This document shows positions 1 to 9,119 of a stretch of 64,000 bases of DNA, in pieces. Position 1 is the first letter of the stretch; every line of letters starts with the position of its first letter. The notes below the pieces were generated by a model that saw nothing but the letters and a program-made list of their open reading frames with translations, did not search any database and was not told the origin of the DNA. The stretch lies in the NCBI GenBank assembly GCA_021776335.1, contig JAJFGB010000007.1, forward strand, positions 496,001 to 560,000, read 5' to 3'. Source of the stretch: Hyphococcus sp. Its GTDB lineage: Bacteria; Pseudomonadota; Alphaproteobacteria; Caulobacterales; Parvularculaceae. The translations under genes and the position numbers were made by a program.

Positions 1-957
1 AATCATGCCGGCTTGTACGTTGAATGAATAGGTATCGACTTCGCCAGTGCCAGGGCCATAGGGACCAGGCGCTGCTGAATCGATAAAGCCGTAAGTTACG
101 CCATTCATGGCGAGCGGCGCTGCGCCGCCGAGTGTGTCCGGCACGAAATCGATGCCCGGATCCAAAATAGCGTCAAGCGTATAGTCGCCCGTCAGCCCGG
201 AATCGGGATAGGCGCCAACGCCAATATTATGTGTGCCGGTATAGGTGGCCGTATAGGTGATGAGGGAATTAACGCCCGCGCCGCCATCATCATCAAAATC
301 CAGAAGGGCCAGCGTATCATCAATGACGTAAAGAAACGTATCGCCGAGCGCGTTCGCGCCGGATCCGTATACGGAAAACAGATAGGTTTCGCCTGCAACC
401 AGATCGATGGAAAACAGGTCAATTTCGCCGCCGACGATATCGCCGTCTACCGCGATGTCAGAGGAGACGGAAATCGCGTCGAGTATGGGGACAGCGTTTG
501 CGAAAGAGGGTGGAGAAAACAGCGCATTACCGCCCTTATAGGTGTGACCGTCCCATTCCGGATAGACGATGATTTCGCCTTGTTGCGGTTTGCCCAAAAA
601 GCCTGCGACGTCGCTGCGATCAAGGCCAATCAACGAACTGGCGAGCGTGGTCGAACCGGACTGCGCCTCGCCAAGAATATTGAGCTGGCCATTATTTGCT
701 TGTGAAGATTGGCTGTTGGAGAGGGCTGAAAATAAAAACCAGCCATCTTCGGCTGCGCTGTATCGGTTATCAAACGCGAAATCCGCCTTGCCTACCGAAT
801 CAGCTTGCGCCTCGCCAAGAATACTGAGCTGTCCATCACTTGCTGGTGAAGACTGACGGTCGCTGAACGCATTGGAACGGCTGTTAGACAAGGAAGTACT
901 TGAATACCAGCTGTCTCCGAGCGCTTTGTACCGGTTGTTAAATGAGAAATTCATCAT
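1..957 (-). CDS. secreted PPC-domain protein, 5' part (runs off left edge)
   Basis: Open from ATG 957 through base 1 (319 codons, no stop), so the C-terminus lies outside the window. A strong Shine-Dalgarno GGAGGG sits 6 bases before ATG 957 and fixes the start. There is no N-terminal signal peptide. Residues about 3-50 and 65-110 are two related copies of one unit: each begins F-N/D-N-R-Y and ends in ILGEAQ. From about residue 175 there is a bacterial pre-peptidase C-terminal (PPC) domain, with motifs such as GEIDLFSIDLVAGETYLFSV, and a second one begins at about residue 280. PPC domains usually accompany secreted proteases or RTX proteins; lack of a signal peptide would fit C-terminal type I secretion. 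The catalytic part, if any, is not in the window, so the activity is unknown. Transcribed away from the lipoprotein gene at 1074. Confidence 0.8.
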   Translation of the reverse strand, partial: MMNFSFNNRYKALGDSWYSSTSLSNSRSNAFSDRQSSPASDGQLSILGEAQADSVGKADFAFDNRYSAAEDGWFLFSALSNSQSSQANNGQLNILGEAQSGSTTLASSLIGLDRSDVAGFLGKPQQGEIIVYPEWDGHTYKGGNALFSPPSFANAVPILDAISVSSDIAVDGDIVGGEIDLFSIDLVAGETYLFSVYGSGANALGDTFLYVIDDTLALLDFDDDGGAGVNSLITYTATYTGTHNIGVGAYPDSGLTGDYTLDAILDPGIDFVPDTLGGAAPLAMNGVTYGFIDSAAPGPYGPGTGEVDTYSFNVQAGMI

Positions 958-1073
958 GTCTTTCCCTCCGAGAATTTGAATAAATGGCAGTGTCAATTAA
1001 CCCTGTTGAAAGACATCACATTTTCGTGATATGAACAAGGCGCTTGAACAGATTGAACGCGGTTTTTTTAGTT

Positions 1074-1481
1074 ATGTACCGTACTCTACATGTAGTCGCT
1101 GCAGTCATTGGCGCCGGTTTTATTGGCGCCTGTTCTGGTGCGCAACACAATGAAACTCTTTCTGCGGAGCAAAATGCTGCGGAGCAAAATGCTGCAGGGC
1201 AAATGGGTGAAGACTCGAACGCCCTGCAACCAACCCGCGAGACGGCGATGGATCAGCCTGCAAATGATGGCGGCGTCGCCAATCTGCCATTCGCACGTGG
1301 CGAAATATTTTATTCCCTTGATGAGTATCTGGCGCATTTAGAAAAACTGAGTGCGCTCGATTTTCCCCATTGGCGGCAAATTAAACCCGGCGTCTATGAG
1401 CGTGTTACGAGCTTGCGGGAGGCCGAGCCTGAAATAGCAACGCGCGAAGAGCTCATGCAGCGCTTCGGTTTCGAACGCTGA
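1074..1481 (+). CDS. small putative lipoprotein
   Basis: 135 residues from ATG 1074. Upstream in-frame TTG 1044 is possible, but ATG 1074 gives a compact signal peptide with hydrophobic core VVAAVIGAGFIGAC, where IGAC is a lipobox. The mature part begins with a low-complexity stretch containing EQNAAEQNAAGQ, a short tandem duplication. The C-terminal half (from FARGEIFYSLDEYLAHL) looks folded and ends in a charged helix. No family recognised. It lies 24 bp upstream of the TonB receptor gene on the same strand, so the two may be co-transcribed. Confidence 0.6.
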   Translation: MYRTLHVVAAVIGAGFIGACSGAQHNETLSAEQNAAEQNAAGQMGEDSNALQPTRETAMDQPANDGGVANLPFARGEIFYSLDEYLAHLEKLSALDFPHWRQIKPGVYERVTSLREAEPEIATREELMQRFGFER

Positions 1482-1505
1482 ATTCGGGCGGCGTATCAAT
1501 CAACC

Positions 1506-3665
1506 ATGACGGGCTTGTGTAAAGTATCGGGTTGTATCGGGCGCCCCAGGCGACGGCGGATATATGTTTCCTGTGCTTGTTTTTTGTCGTGCTTGTTCAC
1601 CGCGTCAGCAGGTTCCGCCCTTTCCGGCGTTCAAGCGGGTGGGCCCGGCGCCGCTGCGACGGAGGTAGGCGCCCAGGAAAGCAATCAGGCGCAATCCACA
1701 ATTATTTATGATGCCGCGTATTTTGCGCCTTATGCGCCGGTCACGCTCGAAGACATGATCCGCAATATTCCGGGCGGCGCTTCGCTTTTGAGTTCGTTGC
1801 GTTCTGGCGGCAATGACCGGGGATTTGGATCCAGCGGCGCGCCGCTTTTGATTAATGGGCGGCGCATGTCCGGCAAGTCAAACGACATCGCCACCCAGTT
1901 GGCGCGCATCCAAGCGTCGCAGGTCGAGCGCATAGAACTTATTCGTGGCAACGCAGAAGGATTGGACATTCGAAGCGAGGGGATTCTCTATAACGTCATC
2001 CTGAAAGAGAGCGCTGAAAATACTTCTTCGAATTTCATCAGTGCAAGACTGAACTATTCGCAAAGCGCGCCATTGGGACCGCAAACGCTTTTGTCTCACA
2101 CGGGAAGGCGCAACGGCGTCGATTATGGCATCAGCTATGAATATGAAAACAAGCCGCGCGTCAGTCTCATCCGCGAAGATGTGTTAAATCCGATGCGTGT
2201 CCCGCTGGAGTTTCGCGATCTGACGCGAACCAGAATTGACAAAACGCATACGGTTACCGGCAATCTGGGATACGGCTTTCAAAACGGTATCCAGGTGCGG
2301 TTAAACGGCCTTTATGAAGAAGAACAAGAGACAGACGAACGCCATGAAGATCAGTTTCTGGTGGATGCTGGCGGCGCACGTACATTTTCGGCCGTGGAAG
2401 AAGCCTTTTTTCGATTCAAGGAATCGCAATGGGAGATCGGTGGCGACCTGGAGGCTGGGGTCGGCTTTCTCGGCGACTTAAAAGCGCTATTCGTGCTGAC
2501 CCGGACAAGCAATGACGATGATTTGACCCAGGATTTGATTGCTGGTGGCGTCACCAGCCCGCTGTTTTCACAAATTGCCGACTTTGACGAAGGCGAGACC
2601 ATATTTCGCGCAACGCTGACGACGCGTCTTGCGCGGCGACATACCCTCGAATATGGCGGCGAAGCGGCCTTGAATACGCTCGATACCGTATTTTCGTTTG
2701 ACGGCGGACCATTTGAAAGCGCTGTGGTCGAGGAAGATCGCTATGAGGTGTTCGCCACCCATAATTTTGCGATTTCCGACCGGTTGAGTTTTCAATCCGG
2801 CGTGACCGGTGAATTTTCGACGATTTCGCAAAACCGCGACGGGGTTTCGAACGCACGCAGCTTTCAATTCATGAAACCGCGATTTGAACTTCGTTTTGAC
2901 GTCACAGCGTCCGATCAATTGCGGTTGCTGGCGGAGCGAACCGTTAGCCAGCTTAATCTCAATGACTTTGTCGCAAGTCGGAATACCGATGATGATCTCA
3001 TCAATTTCGGCAATCCTGATTTGTCGCCGGAATCCACCTGGCGCTATTCACTTGGCTATGAAAAACGCTTTGCTAATGACGCCGGCTCTTTTCAGATTGA
3101 GGGATATTATGAAAGCATTGCCGATCACATCGATAAAATCCTGATCGGCGCCGCATCCTCTGGCGTCGGCAATATCGGTGACGCGCGACGCTATGGTATT
3201 GAGACCGAGCTGAACACGAGGTTTGGTTTTATCGGCGCTCCCAACGCTGTGTTGACGCTGGAATATGAGTTTCAAAATACACGGGTGACCGACCCGTTCA
3301 CAGGCGAGGCGCGGCAGATCAAACGCAGTTCGCCGCATTTCTGGAATTTCGATTTTCGCCATGACATCGGCAATTCAAAATTTACTTATGGATTAAGCGG
3401 CCACCGGCGAACCATAACCCGCCGCCAGGACGTCTCCCTGAGGGAAGTAACGCGCTACAAGCGCCACGTCGAAGCTTATGGCGAATATAATTTGACCAAA
3501 AACACCAAATTGCGGTTTACGGCGCACCGCTTTCTTGGCGATGCGCGCAACCTGGATAAAACCTTTTATGTGGGCAATATTGCCGATGACATCATTGACC
3601 GGATTGATTTCCAGGCGAGCTCGATCAAGACGCAATATGATTTGAGATTTCAGGGAACGTTTTAG
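1506..3665 (+). CDS. TonB-dependent receptor-like outer-membrane protein
   Basis: 719 residues. A basic n-region (residues 13-18) and hydrophobic segment to about residue 38 form a signal peptide. Residues about 65-170 resemble a TonB plug domain, with the typical tail pattern around RIELIRGNAEGLDIRSEGIL. The rest alternates short beta-strand segments and polar loops as in a 22-strand barrel and ends in Phe, the usual last residue of outer-membrane barrel proteins. It would take up a substrate that I cannot identify; no TonB box is obvious. It follows the small lipoprotein gene at 24 bp spacing. A plain outer-membrane beta-barrel receptor of the plug-containing type is the safest description. 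Confidence 0.75.
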   Translation: MTGLCKVSGCIGRPRRRRIYVSCACFLSCLFTASAGSALSGVQAGGPGAAATEVGAQESNQAQSTIIYDAAYFAPYAPVTLEDMIRNIPGGASLLSSLRSGGNDRGFGSSGAPLLINGRRMSGKSNDIATQLARIQASQVERIELIRGNAEGLDIRSEGILYNVILKESAENTSSNFISARLNYSQSAPLGPQTLLSHTGRRNGVDYGISYEYENKPRVSLIREDVLNPMRVPLEFRDLTRTRIDKTHTVTGNLGYGFQNGIQVRLNGLYEEEQETDERHEDQFLVDAGGARTFSAVEEAFFRFKESQWEIGGDLEAGVGFLGDLKALFVLTRTSNDDDLTQDLIAGGVTSPLFSQIADFDEGETIFRATLTTRLARRHTLEYGGEAALNTLDTVFSFDGGPFESAVVEEDRYEVFATHNFAISDRLSFQSGVTGEFSTISQNRDGVSNARSFQFMKPRFELRFDVTASDQLRLLAERTVSQLNLNDFVASRNTDDDLINFGNPDLSPESTWRYSLGYEKRFANDAGSFQIEGYYESIADHIDKILIGAASSGVGNIGDARRYGIETELNTRFGFIGAPNAVLTLEYEFQNTRVTDPFTGEARQIKRSSPHFWNFDFRHDIGNSKFTYGLSGHRRTITRRQDVSLREVTRYKRHVEAYGEYNLTKNTKLRFTAHRFLGDARNLDKTFYVGNIADDIIDRIDFQASSIKTQYDLRFQGTF

Positions 3666-3857
3666 CGCGCGCCACAAGCGCGAGCGCGGAATTGTTCGCG
3701 AACAAATGGTTCGCCAAACGGCGACAAACAAAGTAATCACAATTGAAACGGCGGGGCAGAGACAACAACATTTTGGTCACCGCTGGTTTGAAGCGCTGTT
3801 GCAAGTCAATGGCCGGTTCCATTGGGAATCCGGCCATCATTTTGAGGAAACCCATCC

Positions 3858-5687
3858 ATGAATGTATCACGCCGCACTCTTTTTCAGACATCCGCTGCTG
3901 CGGCAGCTCTTTCTGCCTTACCTGCCTGCGCGCGCCGCGATGGGTCAGTGGATGCGGCGAGTGATCTTCTCGCGCAAACCACCGATCAAATTCTGACGAC
4001 CTATCCCGAAAGCGCCTCCAGCTCGGGCATTGATCATGGCAAGTATCAAGTGCTGAAGTCAAAGCTTATGGATCGCTCGATGGCGGGCGTTGATAATATA
4101 AAAAGCGACTTTCGCGACACGCTGGCGCAATTGCAAAAAGTTGATACAGGTTCGCTTGCTCCCGATGAGGCGCTTAATATTGACGTCGTGCGCACGGTCT
4201 TTGAGATGGCGTCGGACGGGTTTGATTTTCCCTATGGCGATGTGGCGTTATTGAACACCAACTGGTCCTGGCGCAACGCGCCCTATGTGGTGGCGCAAAA
4301 CACCGGCGCCTTTGTTGAAATTCCAACCTTTCTGGACAGTTCCCATCAAATCGAAAGCGCTGAGGATGCTGACGCTTATCTCGCGCGCATGGACGCGTAT
4401 GCCGGGCAGCTGGATGGTGAAACAGATCGCATCAAACAGGACGGCGATCAGGGTGTGGTCCTGCCTGATTTCCTGATGACAAAAACGCTGGGCGCGTTGC
4501 GCGCGGCATCTGCAACGCCGTCGGATCAATGGGGCATTGTTGGTTCACTCGCAGCGCGCGCCGGCAAGTTTGACGAAGCTTATGGCGAACATGGCCGCGC
4601 TGCCGCGGAAGCAAAAATCCGCCCGGCGCTGGAACGGCAGATCGCTGCGCTTGAGGGGCTCGCGCCAAACGCCACCAGCGATGCGGGCGTGTGGGCGCTG
4701 CCCGATGGCGACGCCTATTACGATTGGACCCTTCGCGCGGGCACAACGACTTCGATGTCGGCGGACGAGGTGCATGAGATGGGGCTCGACGAGCTTCGAA
4801 CCCTGCAGGGGCGCATGGACCCGATCCTGCGGTCGATTGGTTACACAGAAGGAACAGTTGGCGACCGCATGACGGCGCTCGGGAAAGACCCGCGCTTTCT
4901 TTTTGCCGAAGGCGACGAAGGACGCGCGGAGATCATGGCGTTCATTGAAGAAAAAGTCGCAGAGATTCGCACGCTGATGCCGCAAGCCTTTGAAACGCTT
5001 GTGCCGGGCTTTCTTGAGGTAACGCGGATCCCGCCCGAAGTCGAAGCGGGCGCGCCCGGCGCCTATGGCGGTCCCGGTTCAATTGATGGCAAGCAACCCG
5101 GTCATTTCTGGATCAATTTGCGCCACACCGGTTTGCACAATCGCTTCAACCTTGCAGACCTCACCTATCACGAAGCCATTCCCGGACATGTCTGGCAGGG
5201 CGAATATACGTTTAAGCAGCCGCTGGTGCGATCGCTTCTTGCATTTAATGCGTATTCCGAAGGTTGGGCGCTTTACGCGCAGCAATTGGCCGATGAACTC
5301 GGCGTCTATGATGATTTTCCCGCGGGCCGCCTCGGCTATCTGCAAGGTCTTGCTTTTCGCGCTTGCCGTCTTGTGGTCGATACGGGCCTTCATGCCAAGC
5401 AATGGAACCGCGAACAGGCGATTAACTGGTTCGTGACGAATAACGGGTCAAGCTATGATGAAGTGCAGGGCGAAATTGATCGCTATTGCGCGTGGCCGGG
5501 TCAGGCCTGCGGCTATAAGGTCGGGCATACGGCGATTAATCGCCTTCGGGAAAAAGCAAAGACGGCGCTTGGCGAGAGTTTTGATTTCCGCCGTTTCAAT
5601 GATGCGTTGGTCCTCGGCGGCAGCGTTCCCATGACGGTGCTTGATCGCGTGATCGACAATTATATCGCGCGGGAAACGGCGGGCTGA
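3858..5687 (+). CDS. DUF885 family exported lipoprotein, putative metallopeptidase
   Basis: 609 residues. The N-terminus SRRTLFQTSAAAAALSALPAC has twin arginines followed by a hydrophobic stretch and a lipobox LPAC, so Tat-dependent lipoprotein export is likely. The family signature TYHEAIPGHVWQ lies near residues 436-447; its HEAIPGH resembles an HExxH-type zinc site, and the downstream EGWALY motif supplies the expected second conserved glutamate. DUF885 proteins are generally about 550-620 residues, so it is full length. The family is related to metallocarboxypeptidase/oligoendopeptidase-like folds; substrate unknown. It stands alone between the receptor gene (190 bp upstream) and tRNA-Phe on the other strand. 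Confidence 0.8.
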   Translation: MNVSRRTLFQTSAAAAALSALPACARRDGSVDAASDLLAQTTDQILTTYPESASSSGIDHGKYQVLKSKLMDRSMAGVDNIKSDFRDTLAQLQKVDTGSLAPDEALNIDVVRTVFEMASDGFDFPYGDVALLNTNWSWRNAPYVVAQNTGAFVEIPTFLDSSHQIESAEDADAYLARMDAYAGQLDGETDRIKQDGDQGVVLPDFLMTKTLGALRAASATPSDQWGIVGSLAARAGKFDEAYGEHGRAAAEAKIRPALERQIAALEGLAPNATSDAGVWALPDGDAYYDWTLRAGTTTSMSADEVHEMGLDELRTLQGRMDPILRSIGYTEGTVGDRMTALGKDPRFLFAEGDEGRAEIMAFIEEKVAEIRTLMPQAFETLVPGFLEVTRIPPEVEAGAPGAYGGPGSIDGKQPGHFWINLRHTGLHNRFNLADLTYHEAIPGHVWQGEYTFKQPLVRSLLAFNAYSEGWALYAQQLADELGVYDDFPAGRLGYLQGLAFRACRLVVDTGLHAKQWNREQAINWFVTNNGSSYDEVQGEIDRYCAWPGQACGYKVGHTAINRLREKAKTALGESFDFRRFNDALVLGGSVPMTVLDRVIDNYIARETAG

Positions 5688-5736
5688 TATCCGCGCCCAT
5701 CGTACGAAAACCCGTCATTGATTTGCGGCTGTATAA

Positions 5737-5812
<76 letters not shown>

Positions 5813-5987
5813 CCGCGTCAAGGATAGGGCGAGGCCCCGTCCGGCGGAGCGCGGCTTATAAGCCAAGATTGCCGGGCTTGTCCATGGCCCATATCCAAAC
5901 CCGGGGGGCTTTAGGCGCGCCATTTTGTCGGGCTTTGCGCGGGGCGGCGGGCGCCGCTAGAAGAACCTCAAAGGGAGGCGCAAAGGG

Positions 5988-6605
5988 ATGGCGGCGACAC
6001 GGAACCCGGCAAAGAAACCAGCGGGACAGAAGGCGGCAAAACGGACCAAAAAACCGGTTGCCTCGACCCTGATGAAGATGAGCGCGGCGACCACGGGTAA
6101 GCCAGCGATCAAATCCACCAAAAGATCGGCGAAACGGCAGACAAACGATGCCGCCGCATCGCGCTTGACCCAGCTTGGCGCGGAGACGCCGCAGCCGGTC
6201 TCGCCCGGGGCGGCGGTGTTGGAGACGGCGCCGAACCCGCATCAAGGCGATCTTTACCTTGTGCGCTTTACGGCGCCGGAATTTACGTCGCTCTGCCCGA
6301 TCACCGGCCAGCCGGATTTTGCCCATCTCGTCATCGATTATGTCCCCGACAAATCGATCGTTGAATCAAAGTCGCTAAAACTCTTTCTCACATCGTTCCG
6401 CGATCATGGCGCCTTTCATGAGGGGTGCACCATCGATATCGCCAAGCGCATTATCAGCGTTGCAAAACCAAAATGGTTGCGCATCGGCGGTTATTGGTAT
6501 CCGCGCGGCGGCATCCCCATCGACATTTTTTATCAAACCGGCGCGCCGCCGAAAAATCTATGGTTGCCGGAGCAGGGCGTACCCTCCTATCGCGGGCGCG
6601 GGTAA
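5988..6605 (+). CDS. queF: NADPH-dependent preQ0 reductase (QueF) with basic N-terminal extension
   Basis: Reduces 7-cyano-7-deazaguanine (preQ0) to preQ1, the base that Tgt inserts on the way to queuosine. Catalytic Cys is in [12 protein letters not shown] (about residue 103); the QueF motif [15 protein letters not shown] (about 126-140) and the substrate-binding Glu in FHEG follow. The enzyme part is residues about 80-205, the single-domain short form. Residues 1-65 are an unusual Lys/Ala-rich tail. The start is supported by GGGAGG and AAAGGG just before ATG 5988; no closer start has a better site. queA and tgt lie 2.5-4 kb downstream on the same strand, which supports the call. Confidence 0.9.
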   Translation: MAATRNPAKKPAGQKAAKRTKKPVASTLMKMSAATTGKPAIKSTKRSAKRQTNDAAASRLTQLGAETPQPVSPGAAVLETAPNPHQGDLYLVRFTAPEFTSLCPITGQPDFAHLVIDYVPDKSIVESKSLKLFLTSFRDHGAFHEGCTIDIAKRIISVAKPKWLRIGGYWYPRGGIPIDIFYQTGAPPKNLWLPEQGVPSYRGRG

Positions 6606-6620
6606 TAAAGGACGAAAACC

Positions 6621-7553
6621 ATGAAAAGAACCGCCATTGCTGCGGCAGTGATTTTATTTGCGATTGGATGCGCGGAAGGAGAAACGCCCAAAGCAGCGGC
6701 GCATGATCCAAACGCGGTTTCCTATGAAGATAAGCCTTCGCCGGCGGAAATTCTGGAAACGTCTGCGGCATCTGATTGGCGCGCGCTTGACCCGGAAAAC
6801 ACACTTTATATTGAGCTTGAGAGCGGCCGCGTCGTGATCGCATTATCAACAAAGCTGGCGCCCGCCCATGTGACACAAGTCAAAATGCTCGCGCGCGAGG
6901 GTTTTTATGATGGGCTTTCTTTTTACCGTGTGATCGAGGGCTTCGTCGCCCAGGGCGGTGATGCGCTTGAGGCCCGCGAGATCAAAACAGCCGAAAAAAC
7001 CATGATCGCCGAATTTGATCAGCCCCTGACCAGCGATATCGGTTTTGATGCGATTAAAGATGCGGATGGCTATGCGGCAACGGTTGGATTTGTAGACAGC
7101 CTTCCCGCAGGCGTCGATGCAGAAGGCGAGACGGTCTGGCATCTTCATTGTACCGGCGCTTTTGCTTTTGGCCGCAACAATGAAAAAGACACCGCCAGCA
7201 CGGAATTTTACGTGACGCTGCAGCCGCAACGTTATCTCGACCGCAATCTTTCTGTCTTTGGCCGGGTGGTTGAGGGGATGGACCATCTGCAAGGCTTGCG
7301 GCGCGTCTCGCCGCCGGAAACGGCCGATGATGATATGGGCGAGACCATTATCGCCATGCGCATCGCTGCTGATCTACCGGCTGGGGAACAAACAACACTG
7401 GAAATTCTTGATTCCTCAAGCTCGGCGTTCGCCGCTTATTATGAATCGCGGCGTAACCGTCCGGAGGCGTTCTTTCATTTCCGCCATGATTATATGGATA
7501 TCTGCCAGTTCGCGGTGCCGGTTCGTCCGGTCGCCGCTGCCGGTGAAGAATGA
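6621..7553 (+). CDS. cyclophilin-type peptidyl-prolyl isomerase, lipoprotein
   Basis: 310 residues. N-terminus MKRTAIAAAVILFAIGCAEG is a lipoprotein signal with lipobox AIGC. The cyclophilin core spans about residues 50-240, with GRVVIALSTKLAPAHVTQ, the FYDGLSFYRVIEGFVAQGGD block and a later FGRVVEGMDHLQ block. The spacing between blocks is longer than in short bacterial cyclophilins because of an insertion that includes residues about 115-175. It should act in the periplasm on prolyl bonds of exported proteins. It begins 15 bp after queF and its stop overlaps the next start (ATGA), so queF, this gene and the Nudix gene are probably one operon. Confidence 0.85.
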   Translation: MKRTAIAAAVILFAIGCAEGETPKAAAHDPNAVSYEDKPSPAEILETSAASDWRALDPENTLYIELESGRVVIALSTKLAPAHVTQVKMLAREGFYDGLSFYRVIEGFVAQGGDALEAREIKTAEKTMIAEFDQPLTSDIGFDAIKDADGYAATVGFVDSLPAGVDAEGETVWHLHCTGAFAFGRNNEKDTASTEFYVTLQPQRYLDRNLSVFGRVVEGMDHLQGLRRVSPPETADDDMGETIIAMRIAADLPAGEQTTLEILDSSSSAFAAYYESRRNRPEAFFHFRHDYMDICQFAVPVRPVAAAGEE

Positions 7554-8158
7554 ACGCCAAAAAAGAGATCGGCCCCTGGCGCGTTACATCTGAAAATACT
7601 GTCTTTGAAAATCCATGGATCAGCGTTGTTGATCATGGCGTAATCCATCCCGATGGATCGCCAGGTGAATATGGCGTTGTCAATTTCAAAAACCTCGCCA
7701 TTGGCGTCTTGCCGATCGATGATGAAGGCTTCGTCTGGCTTGTGGGCCAACACCGTTTTCCGCTTGATCGCTATAGCTGGGAATTACCCGAAGGCGGCGG
7801 GCCGATTGATGTGGCGCCGCTGACCTCGGCAAAGCGCGAGCTGGAAGAAGAAACCGGACTGACCGCGCGGTGCTGGGCCGAACTTTCGCAGCTCGATATA
7901 TCCAATTCGGTGACCGATGAACGCGCCATATGTTATTTTGCATGGGACCTTTCCTCGGGTGTTGCAGCGCCTGAAGGTTCCGAAGCGTTAACCATAAAAA
8001 GAGTTCCCTTTAACACCCTGTTAGAAATGGTGATGTCTGGTGAAATAACCGACAGTCTCACCATTGTGATGACGCTGACGGCTTACGCAAAGGCCTTGCG
8101 CGGGGATGCGCCCGACCCTATTTCAAAACTCATTCTTGCAGGGAACGACAGGACGTAG
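7550..8158 (+). CDS. Nudix hydrolase (ADP-ribose pyrophosphatase type)
   Basis: 202 residues; start overlaps the preceding stop as ATGA. The Nudix box is at about residues 83-105, ending RELEEETGL with the catalytic Glu cluster intact. The upstream part reads GGGPIDVAPL, so the usual Glu of Gx5Ex7REUxEExGU is Val here with Asp next to it. The N-terminal domain and the LPEGGG entry resemble ADP-sugar pyrophosphatases. Likely housecleaning hydrolysis of a nucleoside diphosphate derivative; the actual substrate cannot be read. Cytoplasmic, no signal. Confidence 0.85.
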   Translation: MNAKKEIGPWRVTSENTVFENPWISVVDHGVIHPDGSPGEYGVVNFKNLAIGVLPIDDEGFVWLVGQHRFPLDRYSWELPEGGGPIDVAPLTSAKRELEEETGLTARCWAELSQLDISNSVTDERAICYFAWDLSSGVAAPEGSEALTIKRVPFNTLLEMVMSGEITDSLTIVMTLTAYAKALRGDAPDPISKLILAGNDRT

Positions 8159-8170
8159 GATACTCAGCCC

Positions 8171-9016
8171 ATGGCCACTGCATCACCAACCCCGTCACCA
8201 TTGGCATCAAACGTCGTTGAGCTTTCGGGCGACCAGACCTGGTCGCGCATGCGCGTTGAAGCAGCAAGCGCTGCTGCGCAGGAACCGATCCTGGCGAGCC
8301 TCTTACATGCAACGATCCTCAATCATGAAAGTTTTGAGGCGGCGATCTCTTACCGGCTGGCGCAAAAGCTCGCCGATGGTGAGATGAACACGATGTTGTG
8401 GCGTGAGGTCTGCGCCAATGCATTTGCCGAGGACCCGAAAATTGTCGAATCGGCGCTGCGCGATTTGCGCGCGGTATTTAACCGCGACCCTGCGTGCAAA
8501 GAATATATGCAGCCCTTTTTGTATTTCAAAGGCTATCTGGCGCTACAGGCGCATCGCGTCGCCAATTGGTTATGGCGCCAGGACCGAGAGGCGCTGGCGC
8601 TTTATCTGCAAAGCCGCATGTCGGAACTTTTTGCAGTAGACATTCATCCCGCCACAAAAATCGGCAAGGGCGTTTTTATGGATCACGCGACCGGTATCGT
8701 CATTGGCGAGACGGCGGTCGTGGAAGATGACGTTTCCATTCTTCAAAATGTGACCCTTGGCGGCACCGGGAAGGTAGGCGGTGATCGCCACCCAAAAATT
8801 CGCCGTGGCGCCCTGATCAGCGTGGGCGCGAAAGTGCTTGGTGATATCGAAGTGGGCGAGGGTGCAAAAGTTGCTGCAGGCAGCGTCGTGCTGAAAGATG
8901 TTAAACCCCATTGCACGGTCGCCGGCGTGCCGGCAAAACCTGTTGGCGAGTGCGCCGAGCAATCGCCCGCCAAAACGATGGATCAAGGGTTTAATTACGA
9001 CACCTACTCCATTTAG
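8171..9016 (+). CDS. cysE: serine O-acetyltransferase
   Basis: 281 residues. Transfers acetyl from acetyl-CoA to L-serine, first step of cysteine synthesis. An N-terminal helical domain (about residues 20-125) is followed by the left-handed beta-helix (about 150-255) with hexapeptide repeats such as IGKGVFMDHATGIVIGETAV, the GGTGKVGGDRHPKI active-site loop and AGVPAKPVG. The C-terminal tail after PAKPVG is about 25 residues and does not show the usual terminal Ile-Glu type ending clearly (ends TYSI). It starts 12 bp after the Nudix gene, in the same run. Confidence 0.95.
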   Translation: MATASPTPSPLASNVVELSGDQTWSRMRVEAASAAAQEPILASLLHATILNHESFEAAISYRLAQKLADGEMNTMLWREVCANAFAEDPKIVESALRDLRAVFNRDPACKEYMQPFLYFKGYLALQAHRVANWLWRQDREALALYLQSRMSELFAVDIHPATKIGKGVFMDHATGIVIGETAVVEDDVSILQNVTLGGTGKVGGDRHPKIRRGALISVGAKVLGDIEVGEGAKVAAGSVVLKDVKPHCTVAGVPAKPVGECAEQSPAKTMDQGFNYDTYSI

Positions 9017-9039
9017 CGACTGCCAAGATCTCGCAAGTC

Positions 9040-9061
9040 ATTGCGGGGCTTGACCCGCAAT
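9040..9061. repeat. short palindromic repeat in cysE-queA gap
   Basis: ATTGCGGG and CCCGCAAT form a perfect 8-bp stem round a 6-nt loop. The wording (ATTGCGGG, GCTTGA core, CCCGCAAT, CCAG) matches a dispersed palindromic unit that I recall from many alphaproteobacterial intergenic regions. It may attenuate readthrough from cysE into queA, but no T-run follows. Confidence 0.6.
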
Positions 9062-9119
9062 CCAGAAAAAATGCTATAGCCCGCCACGCGCCTGAAGCGC
9101 GCTGAGGGAAGGGCGCTCC

